Below, one piece after another: positions 15,141 through 23,193 of a DNA stretch of 34,016 bases; positions within the stretch are counted from its first letter, which is position 1; each line of letters opens with the position of its first letter. Below the pieces are notes generated by a model that worked only from the letters and a program-made list of their open reading frames with translations, searched no databases and was not told where the DNA came from. Origin of the DNA: Desulfovibrionaceae bacterium (GTDB lineage Bacteria > Desulfobacterota > Desulfovibrionia > Desulfovibrionales > Desulfovibrionaceae); the NCBI GenBank assembly GCA_015709205.1, contig JACCQO010000034.1, positions 1 to 34,016 on the forward strand, written 5' to 3'. The position numbers and the translations under genes are program-made.

Positions 15141-15469
15141 GCGCCGGGCCGGGCCGCCTTTCTTCGCCTCTTCTTCCCCGTCTCTTCTTCCCCATTTCTG
15201 CCGAACCGCTTTCGCCGGACCGTTTGCGCCAAGCCTGTCCCGCCGGGCCTGCCCGGGCGTCCGGTTTCCGTCGCTTTCCGGCGCGCGGTTCGCCCGCCGC
15301 CACCGCCGCCCGCGGCTGCGCCCGCAAACCCGGCCCGGCCGGGCGGCGCGAGCAGCCGCCCCGGCGTGGAACGCGTCTTGCAAAACCGCCAGAAGCTTTC
15401 TATCGTTGCCTGCCGTCCGGCGCAGCGCGCCGCGGGCGGCCGTCCGTCCAACCGCAACCCGTGGCAGTC
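15141..15469 (+). other. Intergenic region with a well-formed promoter for the lipoprotein operon
   Basis: A 329-nt region without a supported gene. The first part has a pyrimidine-rich direct duplication (CTCTTCTTCCCC twice, near 15168-15194). The middle is very GC-rich. The last 90 nt carry the promoter described separately and a leader of about 60 nt. Confidence 0.6.
15378..15406 (+). promoter_or_regulatory. Candidate sigma-70 promoter of the two-gene exported-protein operon
   Basis: TTGCAA (15378-15383), exactly 17-nt spacer, TATCGT (15401-15406). The same two hexamers with the same spacing recur before the DUF3179 gene at 31984-32012, which strengthens both calls. Confidence 0.58.
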
Positions 15470-17875
15470 ATGCGCAGAACCGTCGCCCCGGCGGCCTCCC
15501 CGCCGCCCCTCGTGCTTGTGGCCCTCCTGGCGGCCCTGGCGCTGTTCCCGGCGCTGACGTCGGGCTGCGCCACCATGCGCCGCGCCCCGGCGCACTCCGC
15601 CGCCAACGCCACGTCCGCCGACGCCGCCGTGCCCTTCAGCGGCGAATACCAGGTCTCCGAGCGGCTCGCCACGCACCCGCCCCGCTCCATCGCCGTGCTG
15701 CCCTTTTCCGGCGACCCCACGCAGTGGTCCTTCGTGCCCGAGGACGCCGCGCCCACGGACATCGTGCGCCGCGGGCTCTACAACCATCTGGCGGCCCTGC
15801 CCCTGCGCGACGTGGAGCTGGCCGACGTGGATGCGCGCCTGGCCCGCGCCGGGCTGCTCTCGCCCGCCGAGGTGGAACTGCAGATGGACACGGACCCGCG
15901 CGCGCTGCGCGACGTGCTGGACGTGGACGCCGTGGTCCAGGGCCGCGTGACGCACTTCGACCGCATGTACGTGGGCCTGGTCTCCCAGGTGGCCGTGGGC
16001 TGCGACGTGACGATGACGGACCTGACCACGGGCGAGGTGCTCTGGAGCGCGCAGTACGTGAGCCGCGCCCTGGCGGGCGGGGTGGACGTCACGCCCGTGG
16101 GGCTGGCCCTGGGCGCCCTGGCCTCGGCCTGGAACCTGCGGCCCGTGCAGCTGTTGCGCGAGACCGACGAGGCCTTTCGCGAGATCGTGGCCACCCTGAC
16201 CGCGCACCTGCCGCGCGAGCTGGCCCCGCCCCCGGCGGCCCTGCCGCCGCGCCTGGATCTCTTCGCGGCCGGACCGGACGAGGCGACGCCGGGCGCGCCG
16301 GGAAGCAACGCCACCGGCAAAGACAACGGAAACGGCACGCCCGGGCTGACCCTGGGCGCGGGGCGCGGCGCGCTGCTCACCGTGGTCGGCGACCCGGGCG
16401 CGCGCGCCGTGGCCACGGTGTACCGGCCGGACGGCTCCACGTATGCCACGCTGGACATGGCCCCCCTGGCCCCGGCCCTGCGCGCCCGGGCAGTGGACAC
16501 GGCCCTGGCGCGTCTGGCGGCACTGGACGGCGGCGGAGCCCGGCCTGGGACGGACGGCGGCGGAGCCCAGGCGGGACCGGATGCCCGCGCAGCCCAGGCG
16601 GGACCGGATGCCCGCGCAGCCCAGGCGGGAATGGACGGCGCGCGCGTGCGCGCATACCTGGCGGGCCGCGCCTTCTACCGCGCCGTGCTGCCCGTGCCGC
16701 CCGGGGCCGAGGCCTACGGGCTCACGGCCGTGGCGCGGCTGGAGCGCTCCGGCGGCGGCGCGGCCCAGGCCGTGCTCTCGGGCGGGCCGCTGAACCTGGA
16801 CGGGCTGCCCCCGGCCGCGCCCGCCATCCTGGACGCCGTGGGCGCTGACCAAAGCCTGCGCGTGCGCTGGCGGCCCGTGGACCACGGCCCGGGCACGGCC
16901 TACGAGGTCCAGGCCGGGCCCGCGCCGGACGGGCCCTTCGGCCCCATGGCGCGCACGACCGGCGGCCGGGCCGAACTCGCCGGGCTGGAGAATTTCGCGC
17001 CTCTGGCCGTGCGCGTGCGCGCCGTGGATGCGGCGGGCAACGCCGGGCCCTTCGGCGCGCCGGTCACGGCCATGCCCGCACCCGAGCCCGGGCTGGCCGC
17101 GCTGGACGCGCCGGGCGCGGCCCTGCCCGAGACCATCGCGCGCCCCCTGCTGCTCCGCGCCGGGGACGGCCCGTGCGCCGTGCACGGCGCAACGCGCATC
17201 GTGCGCGGCGGGGCGCTCTACCTCGGGCCCGGGGCCGTGCTGCGCTTCGCGCCGGGCGCACGGCTGACGGTCGAGGGCGGCGCGCTGGCGGCCTTCGGCG
17301 AGCCGGACGCGCCCGTGCGTCTGATCCCGGCCCAGGACAACGCCGGGCCCGGGGCCTTTGACGGGGTCGTACTGCACGCGCCCGCGCGCGCCCTGCTGCG
17401 CCACGTGGCCATCGTCAACGCCGCCGTGGCCCTGGAGGTGCGCCACGCGGCCCCGGAGCTGACCGGGCTGCGCATCGAGGGCGCGGGCCAGGCCGCCCTG
17501 CTGCTCGGCGACGGGGCGCGGCCCGTGGTCACGTGCTCGCGCTTCGCCCACAACCGGGGCATGGGCGCGGTGGTGGCCGAGGGCGCGCCCGCGCCGCGCT
17601 TCCGCGCCAACCTCTTTCTGGACAACACGCCCTTTGACGTCCAAAATTTCTCCAGCGTGGAGCTGGACCTCTCGGCCAACGCCTGGGCCGACCCCGTGGA
17701 CGGCGCAAACGCAACGGCGACCGCCGCCACGGTCCCCGCGCCCGGCCGGTTCCTGGGCGCGGTGCGCGCGGACGCGCCGCTCGCGGGGTTGCCCGCGTCC
17801 TGCCTCGACACGACGGACGGCGGTTCCGCCGAGCCCACGCCCCAACCTTCGGCCATTGCCAAGGGGGTGCAATGA
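15470..17875 (+). CDS. Mosaic exported lipoprotein: GNA1162/DUF799-like + FN3-like + beta-helix-like
   Basis: The 801-aa protein has an N-terminal hydrophobic signal ending in a lipobox-like TSGC (Cys33). Residues about 65-245 resemble the GNA1162/DUF799 lipoprotein family (RSIAVLPFSGDPTQW; LDVDAVVQGRVTHFDRMYVG; DLTTGEVLWSAQYVSR). A low-complexity Ala/Gly/Asp stretch with two exact 27-nt repeats is near residues 366-389. Residues about 446-540 look like a fibronectin type III domain (APAILDAVGADQSLRVRW, YEVQAG, VRVRAVDAAGNAGPFG). Residues about 560-740 look like a right-handed parallel beta-helix (GALYLGPGAVLRFAPGARL, LRHVAIVNAAVALEVRHA, VVTCSRFAHNRGMGAVVAEG). It is probably anchored in the outer membrane with a periplasmic or surface role. 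Its stop overlaps the next start by 4 nt (ATGA). The combination is unfamiliar to me as one protein. Confidence 0.75.
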   Translation: MRRTVAPAASPPPLVLVALLAALALFPALTSGCATMRRAPAHSAANATSADAAVPFSGEYQVSERLATHPPRSIAVLPFSGDPTQWSFVPEDAAPTDIVRRGLYNHLAALPLRDVELADVDARLARAGLLSPAEVELQMDTDPRALRDVLDVDAVVQGRVTHFDRMYVGLVSQVAVGCDVTMTDLTTGEVLWSAQYVSRALAGGVDVTPVGLALGALASAWNLRPVQLLRETDEAFREIVATLTAHLPRELAPPPAALPPRLDLFAAGPDEATPGAPGSNATGKDNGNGTPGLTLGAGRGALLTVVGDPGARAVATVYRPDGSTYATLDMAPLAPALRARAVDTALARLAALDGGGARPGTDGGGAQAGPDARAAQAGPDARAAQAGMDGARVRAYLAGRAFYRAVLPVPPGAEAYGLTAVARLERSGGGAAQAVLSGGPLNLDGLPPAAPAILDAVGADQSLRVRWRPVDHGPGTAYEVQAGPAPDGPFGPMARTTGGRAELAGLENFAPLAVRVRAVDAAGNAGPFGAPVTAMPAPEPGLAALDAPGAALPETIARPLLLRAGDGPCAVHGATRIVRGGALYLGPGAVLRFAPGARLTVEGGALAAFGEPDAPVRLIPAQDNAGPGAFDGVVLHAPARALLRHVAIVNAAVALEVRHAAPELTGLRIEGAGQAALLLGDGARPVVTCSRFAHNRGMGAVVAEGAPAPRFRANLFLDNTPFDVQNFSSVELDLSANAWADPVDGANATATAATVPAPGRFLGAVRADAPLAGLPASCLDTTDGGSAEPTPQPSAIAKGVQ
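16565..16635 (+). repeat. In-frame 27-nt tandem repeat within the lipoprotein gene
   Basis: Two identical 27-nt units at 16565-16591 and 16592-16618 are followed by a partial third (16619 onward) and preceded by a degenerate copy. Each unit encodes AQAGPDARA. The unit length is a multiple of three, so copy-number change would lengthen or shorten a linker without a frameshift. Confidence 0.85.
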
Positions 17876-19311
17876 CGAATCTCGTTCCCCAATATGCGCT
17901 CCGGCCAGTCCGGTCCGGCCTGCGCGCGCTGGCGCTTTGCGCCGCGCTGGCGCTGTGCGGCGCGGCGTCCGCTCCGGCCGTGGCCACGGCGGCCGAGGCC
18001 GACCCGCACGGCCCGGCGGCCGAGGCGCCGACCGTGGCCGCGGACCACGCCGTGGAGCGCGTGGGCACGTTCGGGCTCATCGACTGGACCACCATGCGCG
18101 CCGTGGCCACGGGCACGGGCGTGCCGCCCGCCACGGCCGCCGACCCGGCCCGGGCGCGCGCCATGGCTGAGCGCGCCGCCATGCTCGACGCGAGGCGCAA
18201 CCTCCTGGAGGTCGTGGGCAGCGTGCGCATGGACGCGCAGACCATGGTGCGCGACTTCATGACCGCCAGCGACACGGTGCGCAGCGCGGTCGCCGGCGTG
18301 CTGCGCGGCGCGCAGATCGAGGCGCTGACCCTGCGGCCGGACGGCTCGGTGCGCGCCGTGGCCTCCCTGCCCCTGACCGGCAATCTCGTCGAGGTCCTGC
18401 GGTCCGCGCCGCCCCTTGCGCCACGGGCCGCACCCGGCCCGGGTCCCGCCGTCGCCCCCGCCCCCGCACCCGCGTCCGGCCCCGACCCGGCTGCGCGCGA
18501 GGCCCTGGCGCGCAGCCGCTCCCTGGAACTGCGGGTCGCCGCGCTGGAGGCCGAACTGGCCGAGCAACGCCGCGCCAGCCGGACCATGGCCGCGCGGCTC
18601 GACGAACTGGACCGGCTCCTGGACGAGGCCGCGCGCCTGAACCGCCAGGAGGCCCAACAGCAAGCCCAGCAGCAGGCCGGAGTCTCCGACGTCGAGGGCC
18701 GGGCCGCCGCCGACCGCGACGCCGCGCTGGCCGCGCAGTTCGAAACCCTGCGCGCCGCGCACCGCGCCCTGGCCGAACGCCTCCGCCACCTGGAGGAGCG
18801 CCCCGTGCCCGCTCCGTCGGCCGTCGCGGCGGCTGCGCCCGCCCCGGCCGCCCCGCCCCTCCCTGCGCAACCCGTTCCGTCCGCGCCGCCCGCGCCCGCT
18901 CCCTCGGCCGCCGCAGCGCCGACCGCACCCACGTCCGCCCCGCTCCCCGGTCCAACTCCCGAACAGGCCGCGGCCCTGGGGCACACCGGCATCGTGGTCG
19001 ACGCGCGGGGCCTGAACTTCACGCCCAGCCTGAACCCGCGTCTGGCCGACGCTACGGGCGCGACCCTGTATCCGCCACCGGACGCGGACGGCGCCGGGCT
19101 GGCCCGGCGCGGCGCGGTGCGCTACTTCCGCGATCTGTCCCAGGCCCAGCGGAGCGCGCGCGCGGGCGCGTCGCCCCTGACCATCAAGCCCGCCGGGCTG
19201 GCCGCCGACGGCGGCCTGACCCTCGGCGACCGGGACGCGGCCCTGCTGCGGGCCCTGGCCGGAGCGCCGCACACGCCGGTGCGTGACCTCAACGTGGTGG
19301 TGGTCTTCTGA
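17872..19311 (+). CDS. Exported LPP20-like protein with coiled coil and Pro/Ala linkers
   Basis: The 479-aa protein starts with a signal peptide (RALALCAALALCGAASAPAV). Residues about 65-185 match the LPP20/FlgT-type fold pattern: an A-x-x-x-A-x-x-D-A-R-R-N-L-x-E-x-V helix, then GVLRGAQIEALTLRPDGSVR and ASLPLTG. A Pro/Ala linker follows, then a probable coiled coil (about 203-300, rich in Glu, Leu, Gln, Arg; QEAQQQAQQQAG at its centre), a second Pro/Ala linker, and a C-terminal module (HTGIVVDARGLNFTPSLNPR). Family members are envelope proteins of poorly defined role, some tied to flagella. It overlaps the upstream lipoprotein gene by 4 nt, so the two are made together and probably interact. 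No flagellar gene lies nearby. Confidence 0.78.
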   Translation: MTNLVPQYALRPVRSGLRALALCAALALCGAASAPAVATAAEADPHGPAAEAPTVAADHAVERVGTFGLIDWTTMRAVATGTGVPPATAADPARARAMAERAAMLDARRNLLEVVGSVRMDAQTMVRDFMTASDTVRSAVAGVLRGAQIEALTLRPDGSVRAVASLPLTGNLVEVLRSAPPLAPRAAPGPGPAVAPAPAPASGPDPAAREALARSRSLELRVAALEAELAEQRRASRTMAARLDELDRLLDEAARLNRQEAQQQAQQQAGVSDVEGRAAADRDAALAAQFETLRAAHRALAERLRHLEERPVPAPSAVAAAAPAPAAPPLPAQPVPSAPPAPAPSAAAAPTAPTSAPLPGPTPEQAAALGHTGIVVDARGLNFTPSLNPRLADATGATLYPPPDADGAGLARRGAVRYFRDLSQAQRSARAGASPLTIKPAGLAADGGLTLGDRDAALLRALAGAPHTPVRDLNVVVVF

Positions 19312-19348
19312 CCCGCGCCCGAACGGACCCGCCCAAGGCCGCACCGCC

Positions 19349-20161
19349 ATGTCCCGAACCGACCGCAAACCAGCCCGTTCCGGCGCCCGCAAATCGGGCG
19401 CGCCCAAGCCCGCCGTGCACACCGCCAGCGCGCGCACCTACCGCGCCCAGTGCCGCCCGCGTTCGGGCGAGGTGCGCTTCCAGGTGGTCCTGGAACAGAC
19501 CGACCTGCTGATCACCGCGCACGCGGACCTCAGCGACGCGGCCGCGCGCATCGCCCGCGAACAGCGCGGCCTGCTCAAGGCCTACATCCAGCTTTGCCCC
19601 GAATTCGCCACCAGCCTGGTTCCGCTGGACGCGCCGGACGATGCGCCCGAGATCGTACGCGACATGTGCGCGGCCGGACGCGCGTGCGACGTGGGGCCCA
19701 TGGCCGCCGTGGCCGGGGCCATCGCCGAGCGCGTGGCGCGCGGGCTGCTGGGGGACGGCCCGGGGCGCACGCCCGAGGCGCTGGTGGAAAACGGCGGGGA
19801 CGTGTTCCTGTGCTCGCTGCGCGAGCGAGTGGTGGGGCTGCTGGCCGATCCGGCCGGGGGCGCGCGGCTGGGCGTGCGGTTGGGGCCCGAGGATTTTCCC
19901 GTGGCCCTGTGCTCGTCCTCGGCGACCATCGGCCATTCCCTGAGCCTGGGCGCGGGCGAGCTGGTGGCCGTGCGCGCCAGGAGCGGCGCGTTCGCCGACG
20001 CGGCGGCCACGGCCCTGTGCAATCTGCTGCGCCACGGCGAGGACGTGCAGAGGGTGCTGGAGACGGCGCAGGAACTCGCGCCCCTGGGCCTGGACGGCGT
20101 GCTGGCCCAGTGCGGCCCGAACCTGGGCGCGTGGGGCGCCATGGAACTGACCGCGCTTTAG
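19349..20161 (+). CDS. UPF0280 family protein (ApbE-superfamily-like)
   Basis: The 270-aa protein carries the family features I associate with UPF0280: an early YRAQCRPRSGEVRFQVVLEQTDL segment, a middle AGAIAERVARGLLG helix, the ENGGDVFL motif at about residue 150, and CSSSATIGHSLSLG near residue 190. The ENGGD motif recalls the flavin-transfer protein ApbE, to which this family is structurally related; a biochemical role is not established. The start at 19349 is chosen because the basic N-terminal tail (SRTDRKPARSGARKSG) follows AAGG and the upstream in-frame ATG lies inside the previous gene. It lies 37 nt after the LPP20-like gene and ends at a palindromic terminator-like repeat. Confidence 0.82.
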   Translation: MSRTDRKPARSGARKSGAPKPAVHTASARTYRAQCRPRSGEVRFQVVLEQTDLLITAHADLSDAAARIAREQRGLLKAYIQLCPEFATSLVPLDAPDDAPEIVRDMCAAGRACDVGPMAAVAGAIAERVARGLLGDGPGRTPEALVENGGDVFLCSLRERVVGLLADPAGGARLGVRLGPEDFPVALCSSSATIGHSLSLGAGELVAVRARSGAFADAAATALCNLLRHGEDVQRVLETAQELAPLGLDGVLAQCGPNLGAWGAMELTAL

Positions 20162-20164
20162 GAG

Positions 20165-20225
20165 GCCTCCGGCGGCCAGAGAACCCTTTGGAAAGGGTTC
20201 TCTGGACTCTCCCAAACTTTTTGGT
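20165..20225. terminator. Palindromic repeated element, copy 1: bidirectional terminator between convergent genes
   Basis: Arms CCAGAGAACCCTTT (20176-20189) and AAAGGGTTCTCTGG (20192-20205) form a perfect 14-bp stem separated by GG. The flanks are GCCTCCGGCGG before and ACTCTCCCAA then ACTTTTTGG after. The 51 nt at 20165-20215 recur at 33966-34016 with one mismatch, in the loop. It sits between the UPF0280 gene (plus) and the M20 gene (minus), 4 nt after the former's stop. Confidence 0.8.
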
Positions 20226-20244
20226 GCGCCTGCGGCGAAGACCC

Positions 20245-21522
20245 CTACGGGGCCAGGGCCAGGGCGGCGAGGACCGCGGCCCCGGCGGGCAGGGCTGCCT
20301 CGTCAAAGGCATGGCGGGGGGAATGCAGAGGCTCGCCCGCGCCGCGCAGGGGCTCGCCGGGCGCGGGGTCGGGCGAGCCGCCGCCCAGGAAGAAGTAGGC
20401 CCCGGGCCGCTCCAGCAGGTAGTAGGAAAAATCCTCGGCCCAGGCCCGGGACGCGGCCATGGGGCCCACGCGCTGCGCGCCGAGCACCGCCGCCGCCAGC
20501 CGGACCACGCGGCGCGCGGCCTCCGGATGGTTGACCACCGCCGGATAGGAATGCTCGTAGTCCAGCTCGAAGCCGTAGCCTTCCGCCTCCAGCCCGGCCA
20601 GCAGCTCGCGCAACGCCCCCTCCACCGCCGCGCGCTCGGCGGCCTCCAGGGTGCGCACCGTGCCCGAAAGGTGCGCGCGCTCCGGATAGACGTTCTCCTT
20701 GTCCCCGGCGTGGAAGGTGCAGATGGAAACCACGGGCGCAAAGGCCGCGCCCGGCGCGCCTGTCTCCGGCGCGGCACTTTCCGGCTTCCCGCTGCCCGGT
20801 TCTTCGGCCCCCCGCTCCCCGGTCCGCGCGCGCAGCTCCGCGATGCGCGCCAGGGCCAGCTCCCGCCACTCGCGCACCACGCGCGCGCCCGCCGCGATGG
20901 GATCCAGGCCGAGCTGCGGCGTGGCCCCGTGGCAGCCGCGGCCCACCAAGGTCAGGCGGACATTGTCGCAGGCGGCCATGACCGGCCCACGGCCCACGAC
21001 CACGACCCCGGCCGCCAGGTCCGGCGCGTTGTGCAGCCCGTAGACCTCGGCCACGCCCTCCAGGCACCCGGCCTCGATCATGGCCGGCGCGCCGCCCGGG
21101 AAGCACTCCTCGCTGGGCTGGAAGAGCAGCCGCACGGACCGCGTCAGCTCGGCGCGCCGCTCGGCCACGATGCGCGCCGCGCCGAGCAGCGCGGCCATGT
21201 GCGCGTCGTGGCCGCAGGCGTGGGCCACGCCCAGCACGCGCGAGGCGAACGGCAGCCCCGTGGCCTCGGCCACGGGCAGAGCGTCCAGTTCCGCGCGCAG
21301 GGCCACGGCCTGGCGATCGGAAGCGGCCACCGGGGCCAGGTCCGCGGAAAAGCCGTGCCCCGCGCGCCGGGTCACGGTCCAGCCCAGCTCGCGCAGCGCG
21401 GCGGCGCAGTGGGCGGCGGTCTTCTCTTCCGCGCCGGAAAGCTCGGGCGCGGCGTGCAGGGCGCGGCGATGGACCACGATCCAGTCCTTGAGCCGGGCGG
21501 CGTGTTCGTACAGATGGCGCAT
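20245..21522 (-). CDS. M20-family amidohydrolase/aminoacylase
   Basis: The 425-aa enzyme has the M20D metal-binding motifs in order: VHRRALHAAPELSGAE, ALRAELDALPV, HACGHDAHM (about residue 102-110), FQPSEECFPGGA, VYGLHN, ASRAWAEDFSYYL and a terminal LHSPRHAFDE. Such enzymes hydrolyse N-acyl amino acids or related amides using two metal ions in the cytoplasm; the substrate is not predictable. The lid/dimerisation domain contains an insert of about 25 Gly/Glu/Pro/Ala-rich residues near 229-256 (TGERGAEEPGSGKPESAAPE), probably a disordered loop. The ATG at 20520+1000 (21520-21522) fits the family N-terminus; upstream sequence in the frame is Arg-rich and unlikely. It follows dnaA on the same strand after a terminator-like hairpin. 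Confidence 0.88.
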   Translation of the reverse strand: MRHLYEHAARLKDWIVVHRRALHAAPELSGAEEKTAAHCAAALRELGWTVTRRAGHGFSADLAPVAASDRQAVALRAELDALPVAEATGLPFASRVLGVAHACGHDAHMAALLGAARIVAERRAELTRSVRLLFQPSEECFPGGAPAMIEAGCLEGVAEVYGLHNAPDLAAGVVVVGRGPVMAACDNVRLTLVGRGCHGATPQLGLDPIAAGARVVREWRELALARIAELRARTGERGAEEPGSGKPESAAPETGAPGAAFAPVVSICTFHAGDKENVYPERAHLSGTVRTLEAAERAAVEGALRELLAGLEAEGYGFELDYEHSYPAVVNHPEAARRVVRLAAAVLGAQRVGPMAASRAWAEDFSYYLLERPGAYFFLGGGSPDPAPGEPLRGAGEPLHSPRHAFDEAALPAGAAVLAALALAP

Positions 21523-21703
21523 ACGATGGGGGTTGCGGTGCAGGGCGGGCCCGGAGGAGCGGGCCTCTTTTCCCGGGTGTCGGTGCAGCCTATCCTCTCG
21601 GCCCCTGAAAAGCGAGCCGGAAAAGCGGCATCCGCGCGCCGGAAAACGGACCGGACGCACCGGCGCCCGGTCCCGTCCGAACCCGCTCCGGAAAAGCTCC
21701 CTG

Positions 21704-21741
21704 AAAAAGGAGGGGCCGGGCCGCGCGACGCGACCCGGCCC
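21704..21741 (-). terminator. Probable intrinsic terminator of dnaA
   Basis: On the minus strand an 8-bp GGGCCGGG / CCCGGCCC stem (21734-21741 and 21713-21720), with a 13-nt GC-rich loop, is followed four bases later by TTTTT (21704-21708). Confidence 0.55.
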
Positions 21742-21783
21742 GGCGGCCTACGAACGACGATCCGGCACGTGGACGGACCGGCG

Positions 21784-23193
21784 CTAGCGATAGAACTTGT
21801 AGCTGCCGAGCATCTCCATGGTGCGCGAGAGCTGGCGGCCCGTGGGGGTCTCCAGGTTGACCTCGCGCTCCACGTTGGTGATGCCCTTGATGACCGTGGA
21901 ATGCTGGCGGTTGAAGGACTGACCGATGTCCTTGAGGGACAGGTCGGTGTGCTGGCGCGCCAGGTAGAAGGCGGTGTTGCGGGCCATGACCACCTGGCGC
22001 TTGCGGCTCTTGGAGGTGAGCTGCACGCGAGAGAGGCCGTAGCTGCGGCAGACGAAGTCGATGATCTGGTCGAGGTCGAAGGCCACGTCGTCCTCGGCGT
22101 AGTCGCAGACCACCTGGGCGGCCAGGTCCATGGTGATGGCGCGGTTGAGCAGCCGCGCCTTGAGCACCAGGTTGTGGAGGCAGCTTTCGAGCTGGCGCAC
22201 GTCGGAACGGATGCGCTCGGCGAGCAGGTCGGCCACGGCGTCGTCCAGGGGCACCTGGAACAGGGTCCGGGCCTTGGACTGCACGATGCGCCGGCGCGTC
22301 TGCAGGTCGGGCTTGTCGATGACCGCGATGAGCCCGGAGCCGAAGCGCGAGGCCAGCTGGTCGTCCACGTCCTTGAGCTCGCGCGGCAAAAAGGAGCTGG
22401 TGAAGACCACGCGCGAGCCCCTGGAATGCAGGGCGCGGATGGTGGCCAGCAGTTCGTCCTGCATCTTCAGCTTGCCGCGGAAGAAGTGGATGTCCTCCAG
22501 CAGGAGCACGTCCACGTTGTCGCGGAAACGGGCCTTGAACCGCTCCAGGGTGTTGCCCTTGATGGCGAGCACGAGCTGGGTGGCGAACTCCTCGCTGGAG
22601 ATGTACTCCACGCGCGGGTTGGTCCGGTTGCACAGGGTGCAGAGGCTCCGGCCGACGGCCTGGATGAGGTGGGTCTTGCCCAACCCCGGGGCCGAACTCA
22701 GGAAGAGCTGCTCGGCCTGAAGCGTATCGTTGCACAGGCTCCTGGCGGCGGCGTGGGCCAGCTCGTTGCAGGGGCCGACGATGAAGTCGTCAAAAGAAAA
22801 CCGCCACCTCAACCTGGGCGCCTGGAGGTTGGGGTGGGGGTCGATGGGCAACCCAAGCTGCGTGGCGGTTTTCCCGTAAACAGGCCTGTCGTCGTCGGCC
22901 GGGGCGGCCTTGACCGCACGCGCCCCGCCGCTCCCACAGGCCGCTTCTTCCGTATCGATCCGTCCGGTGCGGACGGCAATCTCCGGTTCGAACCCCAGCG
23001 CCGCTTCGGCCGCCTCCCGAATCGCGGTCAGGAGTCGGTCCCTGACCCAGGAGGCCACGAAGTCGTTGGGTGCGTACAAGGTCAGTCCGTGGCCCTTCAA
23101 CTCTGCCTGAAGGGGCTGGACCCAGACCTTGAATAACCCCTTATTCACCGTTTTTTGGAGAATATCAAGAATTTTCTGCCATCCGGTCGTCAT
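21784..23193 (-). CDS. dnaA: Chromosomal replication initiator DnaA (with altered DNA-recognition residues)
   Basis: The 469-aa protein has all four DnaA domains. Domain I opens WQKILDILQKTVNKGLFKVW with VWVQPL. Domain II is short. The AAA+ domain has Walker A APGLGKTHL (about 168-176), Walker B LLLEDIHFF (about 229-237), and the LASRFGSGL arginine-finger region. Domain IV is a helix-turn-helix with MARNTAFYLARQHTDLSLKD. The signature loop reads NRQHSTV where the canonical form is GRDHTTV, changing the equivalents of E. coli D433 and T435. The start MTTGWQK is preferred over an ATG 35 codons upstream because it matches the family N-terminus. No dnaN or gyrB adjoins, so a second dnaA may exist elsewhere; Desulfovibrio genomes with two copies are known to me. 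A DnaA-box cluster lies upstream. Confidence 0.95.
   Translation of the reverse strand: MTTGWQKILDILQKTVNKGLFKVWVQPLQAELKGHGLTLYAPNDFVASWVRDRLLTAIREAAEAALGFEPEIAVRTGRIDTEEAACGSGGARAVKAAPADDDRPVYGKTATQLGLPIDPHPNLQAPRLRWRFSFDDFIVGPCNELAHAAARSLCNDTLQAEQLFLSSAPGLGKTHLIQAVGRSLCTLCNRTNPRVEYISSEEFATQLVLAIKGNTLERFKARFRDNVDVLLLEDIHFFRGKLKMQDELLATIRALHSRGSRVVFTSSFLPRELKDVDDQLASRFGSGLIAVIDKPDLQTRRRIVQSKARTLFQVPLDDAVADLLAERIRSDVRQLESCLHNLVLKARLLNRAITMDLAAQVVCDYAEDDVAFDLDQIIDFVCRSYGLSRVQLTSKSRKRQVVMARNTAFYLARQHTDLSLKDIGQSFNRQHSTVIKGITNVEREVNLETPTGRQLSRTMEMLGSYKFYR

Noticed and set aside
19450-23136. A 1228-codon plus-strand open frame
   Set aside because: Crosses the UPF0280, M20 and dnaA genes, all of which have clear family motifs in other frames.
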